A DNA stretch of 64,000 nt from Pseudomonas grimontii (GCF_007858185.1 NZ_VFES01000008.1:1-64000); one strand, 5' to 3'. Positions 26,185-34,547 are shown, counted from the first letter of the stretch. Notes: generated by a model not told the origin, from the sequence alone. A program made the numbers and translations.

Positions 26185-28302
26185 CTACCCCACCTGATCC
26201 AGATCGAAGTTAGTTGTTGGGCCACCACCGCTTGCGCTCCACCATTGCCCTGCCTGATCATTGTAGGCCGCCCGCATCCGCTGAGTGAGTTCCTGCAGGT
26301 CTTTGGGCATGGCATCGTCGTTGGAGGGTTTTGGCAACGGCATGCGGACTTTCCAGAGCTGGCCACCGGCCTGGAAGGAGAACATTTGCCCTTTGGGCAA
26401 ACTGACGATATGAGCAGGCTCGATCAGCGGCACACTGGTGCTGCTGACACGGTCCTGGGAGGACGAGGTGAAGTCCGTGTTGGCCTCAGGATCGGAGGTG
26501 TCGGTGGCACCCGACACCAGGGTCTTGGTCAGCACGTTAACCTTGGGCAACTGCTGGGTGAGTAGTTCAGCGGTAGCGGTTTCGCGCACCCGCAGCATCT
26601 GCAGGGTGTTGAAGTTGCCAATAACCTGGCCAGCTTTGGCGCGGTTGCCGATACGTGCTTCGATATCGCTGAGGGTCTGGGTGTAGGCGGTTACCTGGAT
26701 ACCGGCACCGCCGCCCTTGTTGATCAGCGGGATGAATTCATCGCCCATCAACTCGTTGAACTCATCGGCGTGCAGGTTGATCGGCAGCTTGTCACTGTTC
26801 CTACCCGACTGAGGCAGGCCGTGGTCGATACCATGTTTGTAGATGTGGCCCGCGACCGAGACCAAGTCGGCGAACATGGAGTTGCCCACAGCGGCGGCCA
26901 CCTCGGCGTCAGTCAGCGCATCCAGACCGACGTAGACGATGCCGCGTTTTCGGATGATCTGCATCCAGTCGAAGATTGGCCGCGGGTCACCTAAATCAGT
27001 GTAGTTGGGGGCCAGTAACTGGGCGGTCTTGCCGGTGGTGAGTTTCTCCAGCAGCGGCAGTAGCGAGGCAACGATTTTGTCGAAGTAAGTACGGTCATAC
27101 CGCACTGCTGAACGCAGTCCGTCCAATACCGGATCAAATACCCGCTTCACTGCCAGGTACTGCTCGATCGCCACCACGCGCTTTTCGCGCCCGATCATAT
27201 GCCGGGGAATGTTCTTCTCGGTGAGCTTGCCTTCAAGCTGGACGATCACTTCCCACGCCTTCGGGTCGGTCTTGGCGAAAAACTGCTGGGCGTATTCGAT
27301 GAACAGTGCGTCGATGTTGACCACATGTCGCTGGATCTGCAGGTAGTCTGGGCGCCGGCCCAACTCGATCAAAGCCCGGGCAATGATGTTGACAAAGCGC
27401 CAGGCGAACTCGCGAAAGGCTGCGGAGTTGCCTTCGCCACTGAGTTGCCCAGCGATGCGCGATGCTACCTCCGAGATGCGCCCGAAACGTCCCACAGCGT
27501 TGTAACGCGCGGAGATCTCTGGCCAGCCTAGATGGAAAACATAGAATTCCTTTTCCCGACCGGCCCGTTTGGCTTCGACGTACATGCGTTTGAGCAGGTC
27601 GGCATCGCCCTTCGGATCGAAGACGATCACCACTTCATGTTCGACGCGGTGAATGTCCTGGGTGATGTACACCTCGGCGAGTCGCGTCTTGCCGACACGG
27701 GTAGTGCCCAGCACCAGGGTGTGTCCGACCCGTTCGCCCAGCGGCAGACTGACTTCCGTTTCGTTGGGCTCGACCCCATGCAACAGCGGCGAGCCACCGA
27801 CTGGGGGTAAAGGGCGCAACGGATTGAAGGCACTGTCCCAGGCGGTGACACGGGCCAATGTAGAGAGCGGAAACGGTGCATGCTCCAGGCGCCGTTCGAG
27901 TTCACGTGCCAGCCGGTAGTGGGTCGGTTGGTCGACATAATGGGCGACCGCCGGATCCTGGGCCTCGACCAAGCGCTGGGTGTGCAGGCGGGTCCAGCGA
28001 AAGCCGCGACCCATGAACAAACGCTTACGACTGACCGGAATCTGCCGGCTGGTCAGCTCGTAGCGGGGCAGCCGGCGGATATTGCGCCGATAGCGCAACA
28101 CCTCCCAGGCTTGTCGCAGGCGGATCAGGCCGAACAGGGTATAGGCCAGCGCCGCAACCTGCCCGATCTCGGGTGACAGGGCCACGGCCCAGGGCGAGTA
28201 CACGCACAGCACTGCCGCCGCGATGCAGATTGTTACGGTGTACAACTCGACCGCTGGCCGGAGCTTGGACTCCATCGCATGCTCGGCCATGACCTGACTC
28301 AC
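26185..28302 (-). CDS. traD: Type IV coupling protein TraD (SXT/TOL subfamily, TIGR03743)
   Basis: 705 aa. Two N-terminal membrane segments (about 20-62), Walker A GTTRVGKTRL at about 200-209, Walker B NLHADEFNEL at about 508, followed by the TAYTQTLSDIEARIG segment. TraD couples the relaxase-DNA complex to the secretion channel using ATP. The ATG overlaps the stop of the TIGR03765 gene by 4 nt. The last 40 residues are the variable tail that usually contacts the relaxase. Firm. Confidence 0.93.
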   Translation of the reverse strand: MSQVMAEHAMESKLRPAVELYTVTICIAAAVLCVYSPWAVALSPEIGQVAALAYTLFGLIRLRQAWEVLRYRRNIRRLPRYELTSRQIPVSRKRLFMGRGFRWTRLHTQRLVEAQDPAVAHYVDQPTHYRLARELERRLEHAPFPLSTLARVTAWDSAFNPLRPLPPVGGSPLLHGVEPNETEVSLPLGERVGHTLVLGTTRVGKTRLAEVYITQDIHRVEHEVVIVFDPKGDADLLKRMYVEAKRAGREKEFYVFHLGWPEISARYNAVGRFGRISEVASRIAGQLSGEGNSAAFREFAWRFVNIIARALIELGRRPDYLQIQRHVVNIDALFIEYAQQFFAKTDPKAWEVIVQLEGKLTEKNIPRHMIGREKRVVAIEQYLAVKRVFDPVLDGLRSAVRYDRTYFDKIVASLLPLLEKLTTGKTAQLLAPNYTDLGDPRPIFDWMQIIRKRGIVYVGLDALTDAEVAAAVGNSMFADLVSVAGHIYKHGIDHGLPQSGRNSDKLPINLHADEFNELMGDEFIPLINKGGGAGIQVTAYTQTLSDIEARIGNRAKAGQVIGNFNTLQMLRVRETATAELLTQQLPKVNVLTKTLVSGATDTSDPEANTDFTSSSQDRVSSTSVPLIEPAHIVSLPKGQMFSFQAGGQLWKVRMPLPKPSNDDAMPKDLQELTQRMRAAYNDQAGQWWSASGGGPTTNFDLDQVG

Positions 28303-28814
28303 TGTCCCAATGAGGTGGCGGTGATCAAGACGGGGTAGTGCAAAATCTGCAGGCGGGTGGCGATGTCGTTGCCGTTGACCGGCAGGATGGTGATGTCTGG
28401 AGCGGCTGCGCGAATTCGGGCCAGGGCTTCAGTGTCGGCTACTTCGACGGCGAGGCCAGCCGCGCCCATTTCCTGCAGTTCAGCAGCGCGCTGACGCAGC
28501 CAAGTCAGCGACAGGGGATCGTCACCGACCAGAAAAAATGGCCGCAAGCCCGGCATGTTCAGGGCGCGAGACGTGATCTGGCCGGGGCTCAAGTGGGGGC
28601 TACGGATGGGTAGTATCCAGGCCTCATCGGCAAACGTGGACAGGTCCGCATGCATAGCCCGATCAGGCTGGATCTTGTTGTTTATTAGCGGCCTGGCAAC
28701 TTGAAAATGGTGTCGGGTGAAGTCGCTAGGCTGATCCCCGGCTACGGTCAGTTCCGGCTGGGCGAAAGATACCAAGAGCAGGATGAAATAACAGACGATG
28801 GGGATTCGCTTCAT
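28299..28814 (-). CDS. ICE protein, TIGR03765/PFL_4695 family
   Basis: 171 aa from ATG 28814 (overlaps the upstream stop by 4 nt; longer frame rejected). Signal peptide (about 1-25). Contains RPLINNKIQPDRAMHADLSTFADEAWILPIRSPHLSPG and GDDPLSLTWLRQRAAELQEMGAAGLAVEV, the conserved blocks of this family. Periplasmic; the second block looks like part of a small thioredoxin-like or ferredoxin-like fold but activity is unknown. Confidence 0.87.
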   Translation of the reverse strand: MKRIPIVCYFILLLVSFAQPELTVAGDQPSDFTRHHFQVARPLINNKIQPDRAMHADLSTFADEAWILPIRSPHLSPGQITSRALNMPGLRPFFLVGDDPLSLTWLRQRAAELQEMGAAGLAVEVADTEALARIRAAAPDITILPVNGNDIATRLQILHYPVLITATSLGQ

Positions 28815-29359
28815 GGTGGTGTGCCCTGTTTGAAAGAAACCAGCAACCGTTCGAGTTGCCGGGAAAAGCCGGCGCGGTAACGCGCGGCCGGCGTTCCTCC
28901 TGCCGGGCGGTGATATCGGCCGGCAGCTGATACCCAATCACCGGTGGTGGCGTGATGCTCCTGCAACAGCGCGGCGGTCACGGCGAGATTTCGGTAAGGG
29001 TCAAGGGCTTCGCAGGGGCTGGAATAACGTTGCCCGTGGTAACCCAGGTTGGTTTGTCCAAGACCGACATCGACCCGCTTGGCGTCATGTCGCGCGAGCG
29101 CCTGAAGTAAGGCGTGACAGGCGGCCTGGCGAGTGGCGAAGCGGTAGGGTATTCCGGCGATGTTCAGGGTCCAGGGCCAGGGCAGCAATCGACCACGGAC
29201 GTGGATACCACTCTCCTGCAGGGCAATTGCGAATAGCACCATAGAAGGGATGTCGGCGTCATGCGCCGCCAATTGATAGGCCGGAGGCGGAAGTTGGTCG
29301 GCCTGGACGGCGAGCACCGTCAGCACCAGCGCAAGACCACTCAGTCGAGGCGTTGCCAT
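28811..29359 (-). CDS. Lytic transglycosylase (SLT-type) of the transfer operon
   Basis: 182 aa, signal peptide (about 1-20). Lysozyme-like motifs: catalytic Glu in ALQESGI (about residue 49), GLGQTNLGYHGQ (about 100-111) and AAGRYHRP. Such enzymes cut peptidoglycan locally so that the conjugation channel can span the wall. It overlaps both neighbours (19 and 4 nt), so it is fully embedded in the operon. VirB1-like role well supported. Confidence 0.88.
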   Translation of the reverse strand: MATPRLSGLALVLTVLAVQADQLPPPAYQLAAHDADIPSMVLFAIALQESGIHVRGRLLPWPWTLNIAGIPYRFATRQAACHALLQALARHDAKRVDVGLGQTNLGYHGQRYSSPCEALDPYRNLAVTAALLQEHHATTGDWVSAAGRYHRPAGGTPAARYRAGFSRQLERLLVSFKQGTPP

Positions 29360-30060
29360 TGTCCATTCACCTGTTGAAATGTGGCAGGCATTGGCCCCGG
29401 GGCACCCAGGCTGAACCAGCGACCACGGTCATGGTTCAGGGTGATCTGCCGGCGTTGAACCTTGACGGGATCGATGCCCGCTTGCCGAGCCCAGCTACGG
29501 ACGCGTTCATCCTCGCCTTTGCTGCCCACCAGGTAGATATCGAACGCCGTGTCGCTGCTTTGCAGACGCTGGGCTTCGGCGGTACACGCTGAGCAGTGGT
29601 CCTCCACAAATAGAGCCTGGCGCGGCGCGGCCGCTGAGCTGATAGGGGGCGGGGATGCCATGCCCTGGATCGGTAGCAGCCCGGGAAACAGCTTGGCCCA
29701 GGCCGCGGTGTAAGCGTTTTGGTAGGCCAACTCGCGCTCGGCGCGTTTGGCCTCCAGCGCTACCTGTAATTCGGCATAGCGCTGGCGCTCTTGGTCGGTC
29801 TGGGCCTCAACCCCGAGCGCGGTCAACGGATCGAGGTTCGGGCTCCAGAAACCGCGTGGGCCGGCTTGGATCTGTTCGAAGCGCGTCCACTCCTGCCCCG
29901 TCAGGCCCCAACTCGCTGCCTGTTCAGAGTGAGAGCGCCCCAGAGGAGCGACCTGCGTGTCCTGGTTCCGTGACTGTGTCGTGACGGGGGTGCTCATCGC
30001 AGCGCCCATGGCCAGTAGCGAAGCGAGACAGACAACGGTGGGCAGTAGTGCTCTGTTCAT
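29341..30060 (-). CDS. ICE protein, TIGR03759/PFL_4693 family
   Basis: 239 aa, signal peptide (about 1-24). ASWGLTGQEWTRFEQIQAGPRGFWSPNLDPLTALGVEA is a recognisable PFL_4693 block; later a CSAC pair (DHCSACTAE, about residue 157-160) occurs in a thioredoxin-like context, suggesting a disulfide-related periplasmic function (inference). Follows the coiled-coil protein by 9 nt. Confidence 0.87.
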   Translation of the reverse strand: MNRALLPTVVCLASLLAMGAAMSTPVTTQSRNQDTQVAPLGRSHSEQAASWGLTGQEWTRFEQIQAGPRGFWSPNLDPLTALGVEAQTDQERQRYAELQVALEAKRAERELAYQNAYTAAWAKLFPGLLPIQGMASPPPISSAAAPRQALFVEDHCSACTAEAQRLQSSDTAFDIYLVGSKGEDERVRSWARQAGIDPVKVQRRQITLNHDRGRWFSLGAPGPMPATFQQVNGQWQRLD

Positions 30061-30069
30061 GATCGCTTC

Positions 30070-30741
30070 TCAAGGGAGGTGCACGGTCTGGTCTGGCTGA
30101 GTGGCCACTGCGAAGATGGCCGAGTTCGGTTCCAGCACTTTCAGGTGCCAAGTTCCGAGCTGCTCGCCGCTATGCAGCAGCCGAACATCCATGAGAGAGC
30201 GACTGTCATGAGGTGCGACCGCCAGAAAGCGCTCACCACCGCGGGACTCGACACTCAACACCGAGAACGGTGGCGAGAGTGGGGCAGGTGTAGGGCGAGT
30301 CTTTTTTTTCGGCTTGGCCGTGGAAGACGTCGATGGTGGAGTTGATGGCTGGGTCTTGAGCTCCACGAGCTGTTGCTCGACGTGCTCAAGGCGTACGCGT
30401 AGCGCAGTCATGTCCGCCTCGGTGGCGCGGGCTGCCAGACCGTCGCGCAGTTCCTGTATTTCTTGCGCCCACTGATCCAGCATCGGATCGAGGGTATTGG
30501 CCTGTTGCTCACTAGTATCGACCATCTGCTTCAGGTCTTTCAGCGCGTACTGCAGCTTCTCTTGTGCATCCTTGAGGGCGCTTGAATCATGTTGCAGGGT
30601 GTCCAAAGTTTGTCGGTATTGCGTGTCCGTGCTCTGCAGTTTTGCCATGCGTTGATACTGGTTATACAAACCACCGCTCAGCCCGGCGACCGCCAGGCAA
30701 AGGAGCCCGATGATGAGGGTTTGAAACGTTGAGGCTTTCAT
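30070..30741 (-). CDS. Coiled-coil membrane protein of the ICE operon
   Basis: 223 aa. One N-terminal membrane anchor (about 7-26), long coiled coil (about 30-130), a Pro/Lys-rich linker (about 133-153) and a small C-terminal globular domain with many beta-type residues. Start overlaps the pilL stop by 4 nt. Its place between pilL and TIGR03759 suggests a pilus or channel assembly factor; no family name recalled. Confidence 0.72.
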   Translation of the reverse strand: MKASTFQTLIIGLLCLAVAGLSGGLYNQYQRMAKLQSTDTQYRQTLDTLQHDSSALKDAQEKLQYALKDLKQMVDTSEQQANTLDPMLDQWAQEIQELRDGLAARATEADMTALRVRLEHVEQQLVELKTQPSTPPSTSSTAKPKKKTRPTPAPLSPPFSVLSVESRGGERFLAVAPHDSRSLMDVRLLHSGEQLGTWHLKVLEPNSAIFAVATQPDQTVHLP

Positions 30742-31280
30742 GACCGCGCCTCCGATTGATGGGGCAAGACGGGTGTAATCAGCGCGACACCGGCATCCGT
30801 TTTCTGCTGTTCGAAGCAGACCGAACGGCTGACTTCATCGGTCGTGAGTTGCCAGGCGGGGCCAGCCAGCACTTGTAGCGCGCGGCGCAAAGGGATTGGA
30901 CCAAGCCGGTAATGGGCTGCAGGCAGAGGCCGGGTAAACAGCAACTTCACCGACGCAGTAACGGGGCAGAGCGAATAGCCCGAGCGCTGCAATACGTACT
31001 GCAACGCATCCTGCACTGAGGGGTTTAGGCTGGACGGGATGTTCACTTCAATGATTTGAGCGAGAAGATCGCGTTGTTCCGTGGTGGGCTCGGTGCTGAC
31101 CAGCGTATAGCGGCCATAGCGGAGTTCTGTCGGATGGTTTCCTTCCGCTGTGCCCCTCGAAAGCTGGGCCCGATTGGAGCCACTGTCGATCTCTGGATGG
31201 GTCGGCAATGTATTGGGGATTTGCGCGGTGCAGGCGCTCAACAAACCCAGCAGGCAGACAGGCGTGAAAAAACGCTCCAT
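30738..31280 (-). CDS. pilL: PilL-like conjugation protein (TIGR03748), lipoprotein
   Basis: 180 aa, lipobox LLSAC (Cys 17). Contains RYGRYTLVSTEPTTEQRDLLAQIIEVNIPSSLNPSVQDALQYVLQRSGY, the conserved core of conj_PilL proteins, related to the N-terminal domain of secretin-like PilN/PilL lipoproteins. In pKLC102-type elements a type IV pilus helps mating; here only this pilL-like gene of that set is present. First gene of the transfer operon; its start is governed by the unusual terminator-like hairpin just upstream. Confidence 0.85.
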   Translation of the reverse strand: MERFFTPVCLLGLLSACTAQIPNTLPTHPEIDSGSNRAQLSRGTAEGNHPTELRYGRYTLVSTEPTTEQRDLLAQIIEVNIPSSLNPSVQDALQYVLQRSGYSLCPVTASVKLLFTRPLPAAHYRLGPIPLRRALQVLAGPAWQLTTDEVSRSVCFEQQKTDAGVALITPVLPHQSEARS

Positions 31281-31282
31281 GG

Positions 31283-31325
31283 AAAAAACCTCATGACAGA
31301 TTCAGTGCAAAACCTGACATGAGGT
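31283..31325 (-). terminator. Terminator/attenuator hairpin containing the pilL ribosome site
   Basis: Minus strand: ACCTCATG (31325-31318), loop, CATGAGGT (31295-31288) followed at once by a T-run (31287-31283), CC and the pilL ATG (31280). Three more pairs (CTG/CAG) extend the stem past an A.A mismatch. The only ribosome site for pilL, GAGG, lies in the 3' arm. It can act as a terminator of read-through and as an occluding hairpin. Confidence 0.7.
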
Positions 31326-31386
31326 GAAGGAGCAACTCAGTGAGAAAGTTGATTCAAGGCGGGTCGTGTTAACGCTGAACGCGTTG

Positions 31387-32133
31387 CTATTCATCAAAAA
31401 TAGCGAGCCCATTCAAGACGGCAGCGTCGGGGTCGAAGATCAACAATCTCGCATCCGCCAATGCCGCCAGGTACAGTACGTTGACTAGGACTTCCGGTGT
31501 GCCTGCGTCGAGTTGCTCTTGTCTCAAGCTTGAATAACGTTTGCCCTCAATGTTCAGCAAGTTTTCGTCCGTCCATGGCGTGCCAATCAGCTTGCAACCG
31601 ATGCCGCAGCAATCCGGCAACTCGAAAAGCTCGAACAAAAGGCCGGTTTGCCTCGGAGCGGAGTTACTTGCCCATCCTTCCAGATAGAACATCGCTTCTT
31701 CAGGAAGGTGTGCGGTACTGATCTCCCAGGCTCGACTGTAGTGCCCCGTTTCGAAGCTCAAGCGATGGACCATGGCTTGGGCTTCTTCCAGGGAGTACAG
31801 ATCGCCGAGGTGATGCCGCTCGTTGAGCATGTCGCCCATCACGGCGTAGATCACTTGGCGCACCAACCCGGTGGACTGGCAGCGTTCATCCAATTCATCC
31901 GGAATGGATTGGCCTTCGCTGATCAAGGCGAAATCGTCATTGAACAGGCAGGTGAACAGTTGCAGCTCATTGTCGGGCAGATGTGCTTGTGAGTCGTGCA
32001 CTGGTCGAACGCAGGGAGGGCAGTCGTTTTCGTAGGTGATCAGTAGCAGCCGTTCGATATGAAGGTTGTCGTAACCGCGAGCAAATGGGGTTGAGGCCAT
32101 CAGCAGAGCTGGGGCTTGGTGTGCGGGGTTCAT
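31387..32133 (-). CDS. ICE accessory protein, possibly DUF5983-like C-terminus
   Basis: 248 aa from ATG 32133 (GGAGAACCCTC before it; upstream in-frame start has none). Contains EISTAHLPEEAMFYLEG and ends LYLAALADARLLIFDPDAAVLNGLAIFDE. The STAHL start and the final 'D.DA..L..L..F' pattern recall DUF5983 proteins of mobile elements, but I am not sure. Two CxxC-like pairs (CPPC, CCGIGC) may bind metal. It sits at the end of the maintenance block, just before pilL. Function unknown. Confidence 0.6.
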   Translation of the reverse strand: MNPAHQAPALLMASTPFARGYDNLHIERLLLITYENDCPPCVRPVHDSQAHLPDNELQLFTCLFNDDFALISEGQSIPDELDERCQSTGLVRQVIYAVMGDMLNERHHLGDLYSLEEAQAMVHRLSFETGHYSRAWEISTAHLPEEAMFYLEGWASNSAPRQTGLLFELFELPDCCGIGCKLIGTPWTDENLLNIEGKRYSSLRQEQLDAGTPEVLVNVLYLAALADARLLIFDPDAAVLNGLAIFDE

Positions 32134-32185
32134 GAGGGTTCTCCAGAATGAAAATGAACAAGGCGCCCGAAGGCGCCTGTGAGGG

Positions 32186-32680
32186 TTAAAGCCAGCCGTA
32201 TTCGGCAAGGGAGAGAGGACGACCTTCACCCACGATGAAGTGATCCAATACGCGCACTTCGATCAAGGCCAAGGCCTCCTTCAGCCGTGCGGTCAAGACG
32301 CGATCCGCCTGGCTGGGTTCTGTACAACCCGAGGGATGGTTGTGAACCAAAATGGCGGCCGCAGCGTTATGCGCTAGGGAACGCTTAACGACTTGGCGGG
32401 GGTAAACGCTGGCGCCATCAATGCTGCCGTGAAAGAGGACTTCGAATGCCAGCACCCGGTGCTTGGCATCGAGAAAGATCACACCGAAGACTTCATGCTC
32501 TTGTTGCGCAAGGTGCAGTTTTAGGTACGAGGTCACGGTGTCAGGCGACGTCAGGATAGGGCCACGGGCGAACAGCCGACGATCCAGAATACGCAGCGCT
32601 TCGTCGATCAGCCGATTTTCTTGGACAATGCGATCAGTCTCGAAATACGAAGTCTCGATCAGTGTGAGTTGGGTGCTCAT
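32186..32680 (-). CDS. radC: RadC/YfjY-type JAB-domain protein
   Basis: 164 aa from ATG 32680 with GGAGG upstream. JAMM/JAB metal motif: HNHPSG (113-118), S123 and D126 in EPSQAD, and an upstream Glu ([17 protein letters not shown]). This short form without the helix-hairpin-helix domain is common on plasmids and ICEs, where its role (perhaps DNA processing) is not established despite the RadC name. Its leader has a GGGG/CCCC hairpin near 32730. Confidence 0.88.
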   Translation of the reverse strand: MSTQLTLIETSYFETDRIVQENRLIDEALRILDRRLFARGPILTSPDTVTSYLKLHLAQQEHEVFGVIFLDAKHRVLAFEVLFHGSIDGASVYPRQVVKRSLAHNAAAAILVHNHPSGCTEPSQADRVLTARLKEALALIEVRVLDHFIVGEGRPLSLAEYGWL

Positions 32681-32781
32681 GGCGGTACCTCCGAAGGGAA
32701 CAATCAGGGGGTACACGCCCGAGGGGAGTGGTATCCCCAAGGTGGGTGTGGAGTCGTGGGCGTTAGCAGGTGACGTGTTGT

Positions 32782-33039
32782 TTACAGCCGAGTGAATCGG
32801 TGGCGTTTGCCGTGTAGATGTGAACCACAGCCGTCGCAAGGCAATGGAGAAAAGGCTCTTATTCCCCAGCCGGCTTCGGGATCGAAGTCGGCACTGATTG
32901 GCATCAACCGAACCAGCCCACGATGTATCGCGGCGATGCGTTGTTCGACCTCATCCTGCGAGTGATACAGCGATAACGTGCTGTAGTCCTCGTAAGCCGC
33001 AGCGAACAGGCAGTCGTCGCAAAGCCAGAAGGATTCCAT
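32782..33039 (-). CDS. Small CxxC protein of the ICE maintenance block
   Basis: 85 aa, AGGAGAACCCTC before ATG. Two cysteine pairs, CDDC (7-10) near the start and CDGCG (68-72) near the end, could form one zinc site. Ends in a basic HGKRHRF. The same AGGAGAACC start region recurs before 31387-32133 and 33111-33692, suggesting these genes derive from a common expression cassette. No family recognised. Confidence 0.65.
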   Translation of the reverse strand: MESFWLCDDCLFAAAYEDYSTLSLYHSQDEVEQRIAAIHRGLVRLMPISADFDPEAGWGIRAFSPLPCDGCGSHLHGKRHRFTRL

Positions 33040-33110
33040 GAGGGTTCTCCTGTGCGGATTGAAGAAAAGGCGCTCGAGGGAGCGCCTTGGTGAGAAACAT
33101 CGAGGACTGT

Positions 33111-33692
33111 TCAGGCAGACTGAGCAGTACGGGAGGCGTCACGGTGAACCGTGCGTGGAGAGGATTGGGTTTCAGGTTCAACCCGAGCCTCTATTGGGTT
33201 TTCGGCCTCCTCAACTTCGGCATCAGCCGATGTTGGAGATGGTTCACTGTTTGGCGCTTGCTCAGCAGGTGCTGTTGCTTCCTGCCTGGCGGGCGCTTTG
33301 TATTCGAACGTGCCGTTGACCTTGATCCAGTCGATGAACAGCAAACGACCTTTCAGGCTGGCGCCCGGTTGGCCTTGTTTCTCGCCTTTCTCATAGAGAA
33401 ACGGATCGATCCACAGGTCGCCGATACGGAACGACAGCAAGACCTTTTTCTCGGCGTTGACGGCGTCCATATAGAGACGAATTAAGCGTTCAGCTTCACC
33501 CCCAGCGACTTTGCAGTCGAAGCGGGTGTACTCCACCGCATCGGTGGCACCGTGCAGGGCTGCTATATCGCAGGCCATGAATGGTTGGCCGCGGCGGACT
33601 TGGACTTCACGAACACGGTTGAGGTAGCCGATACCGACGGTGTGCAGGTTGAAGTAAGTGTTCATTTCTTTGGATTGGTTGGCGTGGGCCAT
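33111..33692 (-). CDS. STY4534-family ICE replication protein (DUF3577)
   Basis: 193 aa, AGGAGAACCACC before ATG. The N-terminal ~130 residues (YFNLHTVGIGYLNRVREVQVRRGQPFMACDIAALHG...FDCKVAGGEAE) are DUF3577; the tail is Pro/Ala/Glu-rich and low complexity. Family knowledge: linked to ICE replication with the STY4528 and topoisomerase genes; no defined reaction. Its 336-nt leader is the third copy of the structured RNA element. Confidence 0.85.
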   Translation of the reverse strand: MAHANQSKEMNTYFNLHTVGIGYLNRVREVQVRRGQPFMACDIAALHGATDAVEYTRFDCKVAGGEAERLIRLYMDAVNAEKKVLLSFRIGDLWIDPFLYEKGEKQGQPGASLKGRLLFIDWIKVNGTFEYKAPARQEATAPAEQAPNSEPSPTSADAEVEEAENPIEARVEPETQSSPRTVHRDASRTAQSA

Positions 33693-34028
33693 GGTGGTTC
33701 TCCTGTTTCAAGGGGACGCGGCGACGCACAGTCCCTGATGGGGAAGTGAGCCCCCGTCAGGGTGGGTAAGGTGAAGAAGAGCGATGAACGACTCACCACT
33801 GGCAAGCCGATGACGATCAGAACGATGCGTCTGGGGGGAATAACGGTGCAGCTGAGGAACGTCTGCGGTAGTGGTTAGCAGACATGAGGTAGTGGGCATT
33901 CATCACCGCTGAGGCGGTAACCGTGCGAGCTTCCGAACGCTGATCGCACTTGGGTAAACCACCACGAACGTGGCGTAGCCTTGAAGGTTCAAGCTACCTG
34001 GGCTGGGCTGTCAACGACAGCGAACCAC
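33693..34028 (-). ncRNA. Structured leader RNA, copy 3 (STAXI-like)
   Basis: Core at 33896-34021 with the same order of arms as copies 1 and 2. Changes preserve pairing: hairpin ACCGC/GCGGU replaces ACCGU/ACGGU, hairpin CCAC/GUGG replaces UCAC/GUGA, and GCATTC opposite GAACGC pairs only on the minus strand (G.U). GTGCGA/TCGCAC, AACC/GGTT and the GCTGT arm are kept. A further hairpin CCCTGA...TCAGGG lies nearer the gene (33734-33763). Leads into the STY4534 gene. Confidence 0.7.
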
Positions 34029-34034
34029 ACCTTT

Positions 34035-34063
34035 TGTATAAGCCTGTCAGAGGGGAGCGTCAA
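34035..34063 (-). promoter_or_regulatory. Sigma70-like promoter of leader copy 3
   Basis: Minus strand: -35 TTGACG (34058-34063), 17-bp spacer, -10 TATACA (34035-34040). The surrounding sequence is unlike copies 1 and 2, yet promoter geometry and distance to the structured core are the same. Confidence 0.72.
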
Positions 34064-34343
34064 GGCGCTGCAACCCGATTTTTTACGCCTGGAATACAGT
34101 GGCAGTCACTGGAATGAAGAAAATGAAGAGTGGGCCTGGCGGGGAGCCAGGCGAGGAAGAGAAAAGCCACCTTTGGCGGTCTTACGCAGTCGACCAGCGC
34201 CTCGCAACACTTGGTTGAACTGCGCCATGATTCGCCAACCGACCCTTGTCGTGGCCTGGGTCGGAACATGCTGGCACGCATCCGCGCACAAAAGGTGCCC
34301 AGTGTTTCCCCGGCGGGCTCCGGGACTGAATACGATCGCCGAA

Positions 34344-34388
34344 GCGGATGACCGCTGTTGCCGGCTAGAGGCAACAGTGGTCATCCGC
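34344..34388. repeat. 19-bp inverted repeat (hairpin)
   Basis: GCGGATGACC-G-CTGTTGCC pairs with GGCAACAG-T-GGTCATCCGC around a 7-nt loop (GGCTAGA); the only non-Watson-Crick pair is G.U on the plus strand. No U-run follows, so a plain terminator is unlikely. It lies in the 0.9-kb gap between topB and the STY4534 gene, which otherwise holds only the RNA elements. Confidence 0.75.
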
Positions 34389-34409
34389 CACCACGATCAG
34401 GTCAAGCAC

Positions 34410-34515
34410 AAAACGGGAATGAAATCCCGCAGAAGAGAAGGCTCCGAACTCGAAGAGTTCGACCGAGCTACCCGGAGCAAATCGGTCTTGGGTCGCCATT
34501 GGCGATGATCCTGAG
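34410..34515 (-). ncRNA. Stand-alone pseudoknot RNA with terminator (diverged STAXI-like)
   Basis: Minus-strand order from about 34511: hairpin TCGCC/GGCGA (34493-34505), then arm GACCGA pairing TCGGTC (plus 34482-34487 and 34461-34466), interleaved with GCTCC pairing GGAGC (plus 34474-34478 and 34441-34445), with a hairpin GAACTC/GAGTTC (34446-34460) between the 3' arms. This is the same topology as the leaders with different sequence. A CGGGA/TCCCG stem with T-run (34410-34429) follows, so it may end as a ~100-nt RNA. Confidence 0.6.
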
Positions 34516-34517
34516 GC

Positions 34518-34547
34518 ACTACAGCAGAGAGGGTGGGACGACGTCAA
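34518..34547 (-). promoter_or_regulatory. Possible promoter of the stand-alone RNA
   Basis: Minus strand: -35 TTGACG (34542-34547), 18-bp spacer, -10 TGTAGT (34518-34523). The -10 is poor, but position relative to the structured RNA matches the other copies. Confidence 0.45.

Noticed and set aside
33981..34508. 175-aa plus-strand and 104-aa minus-strand frames in the topB-STY4534 gap
   Set aside because: They run through the promoter, pseudoknot arms and hairpins, contain no domain, and are better explained by structured non-coding DNA.
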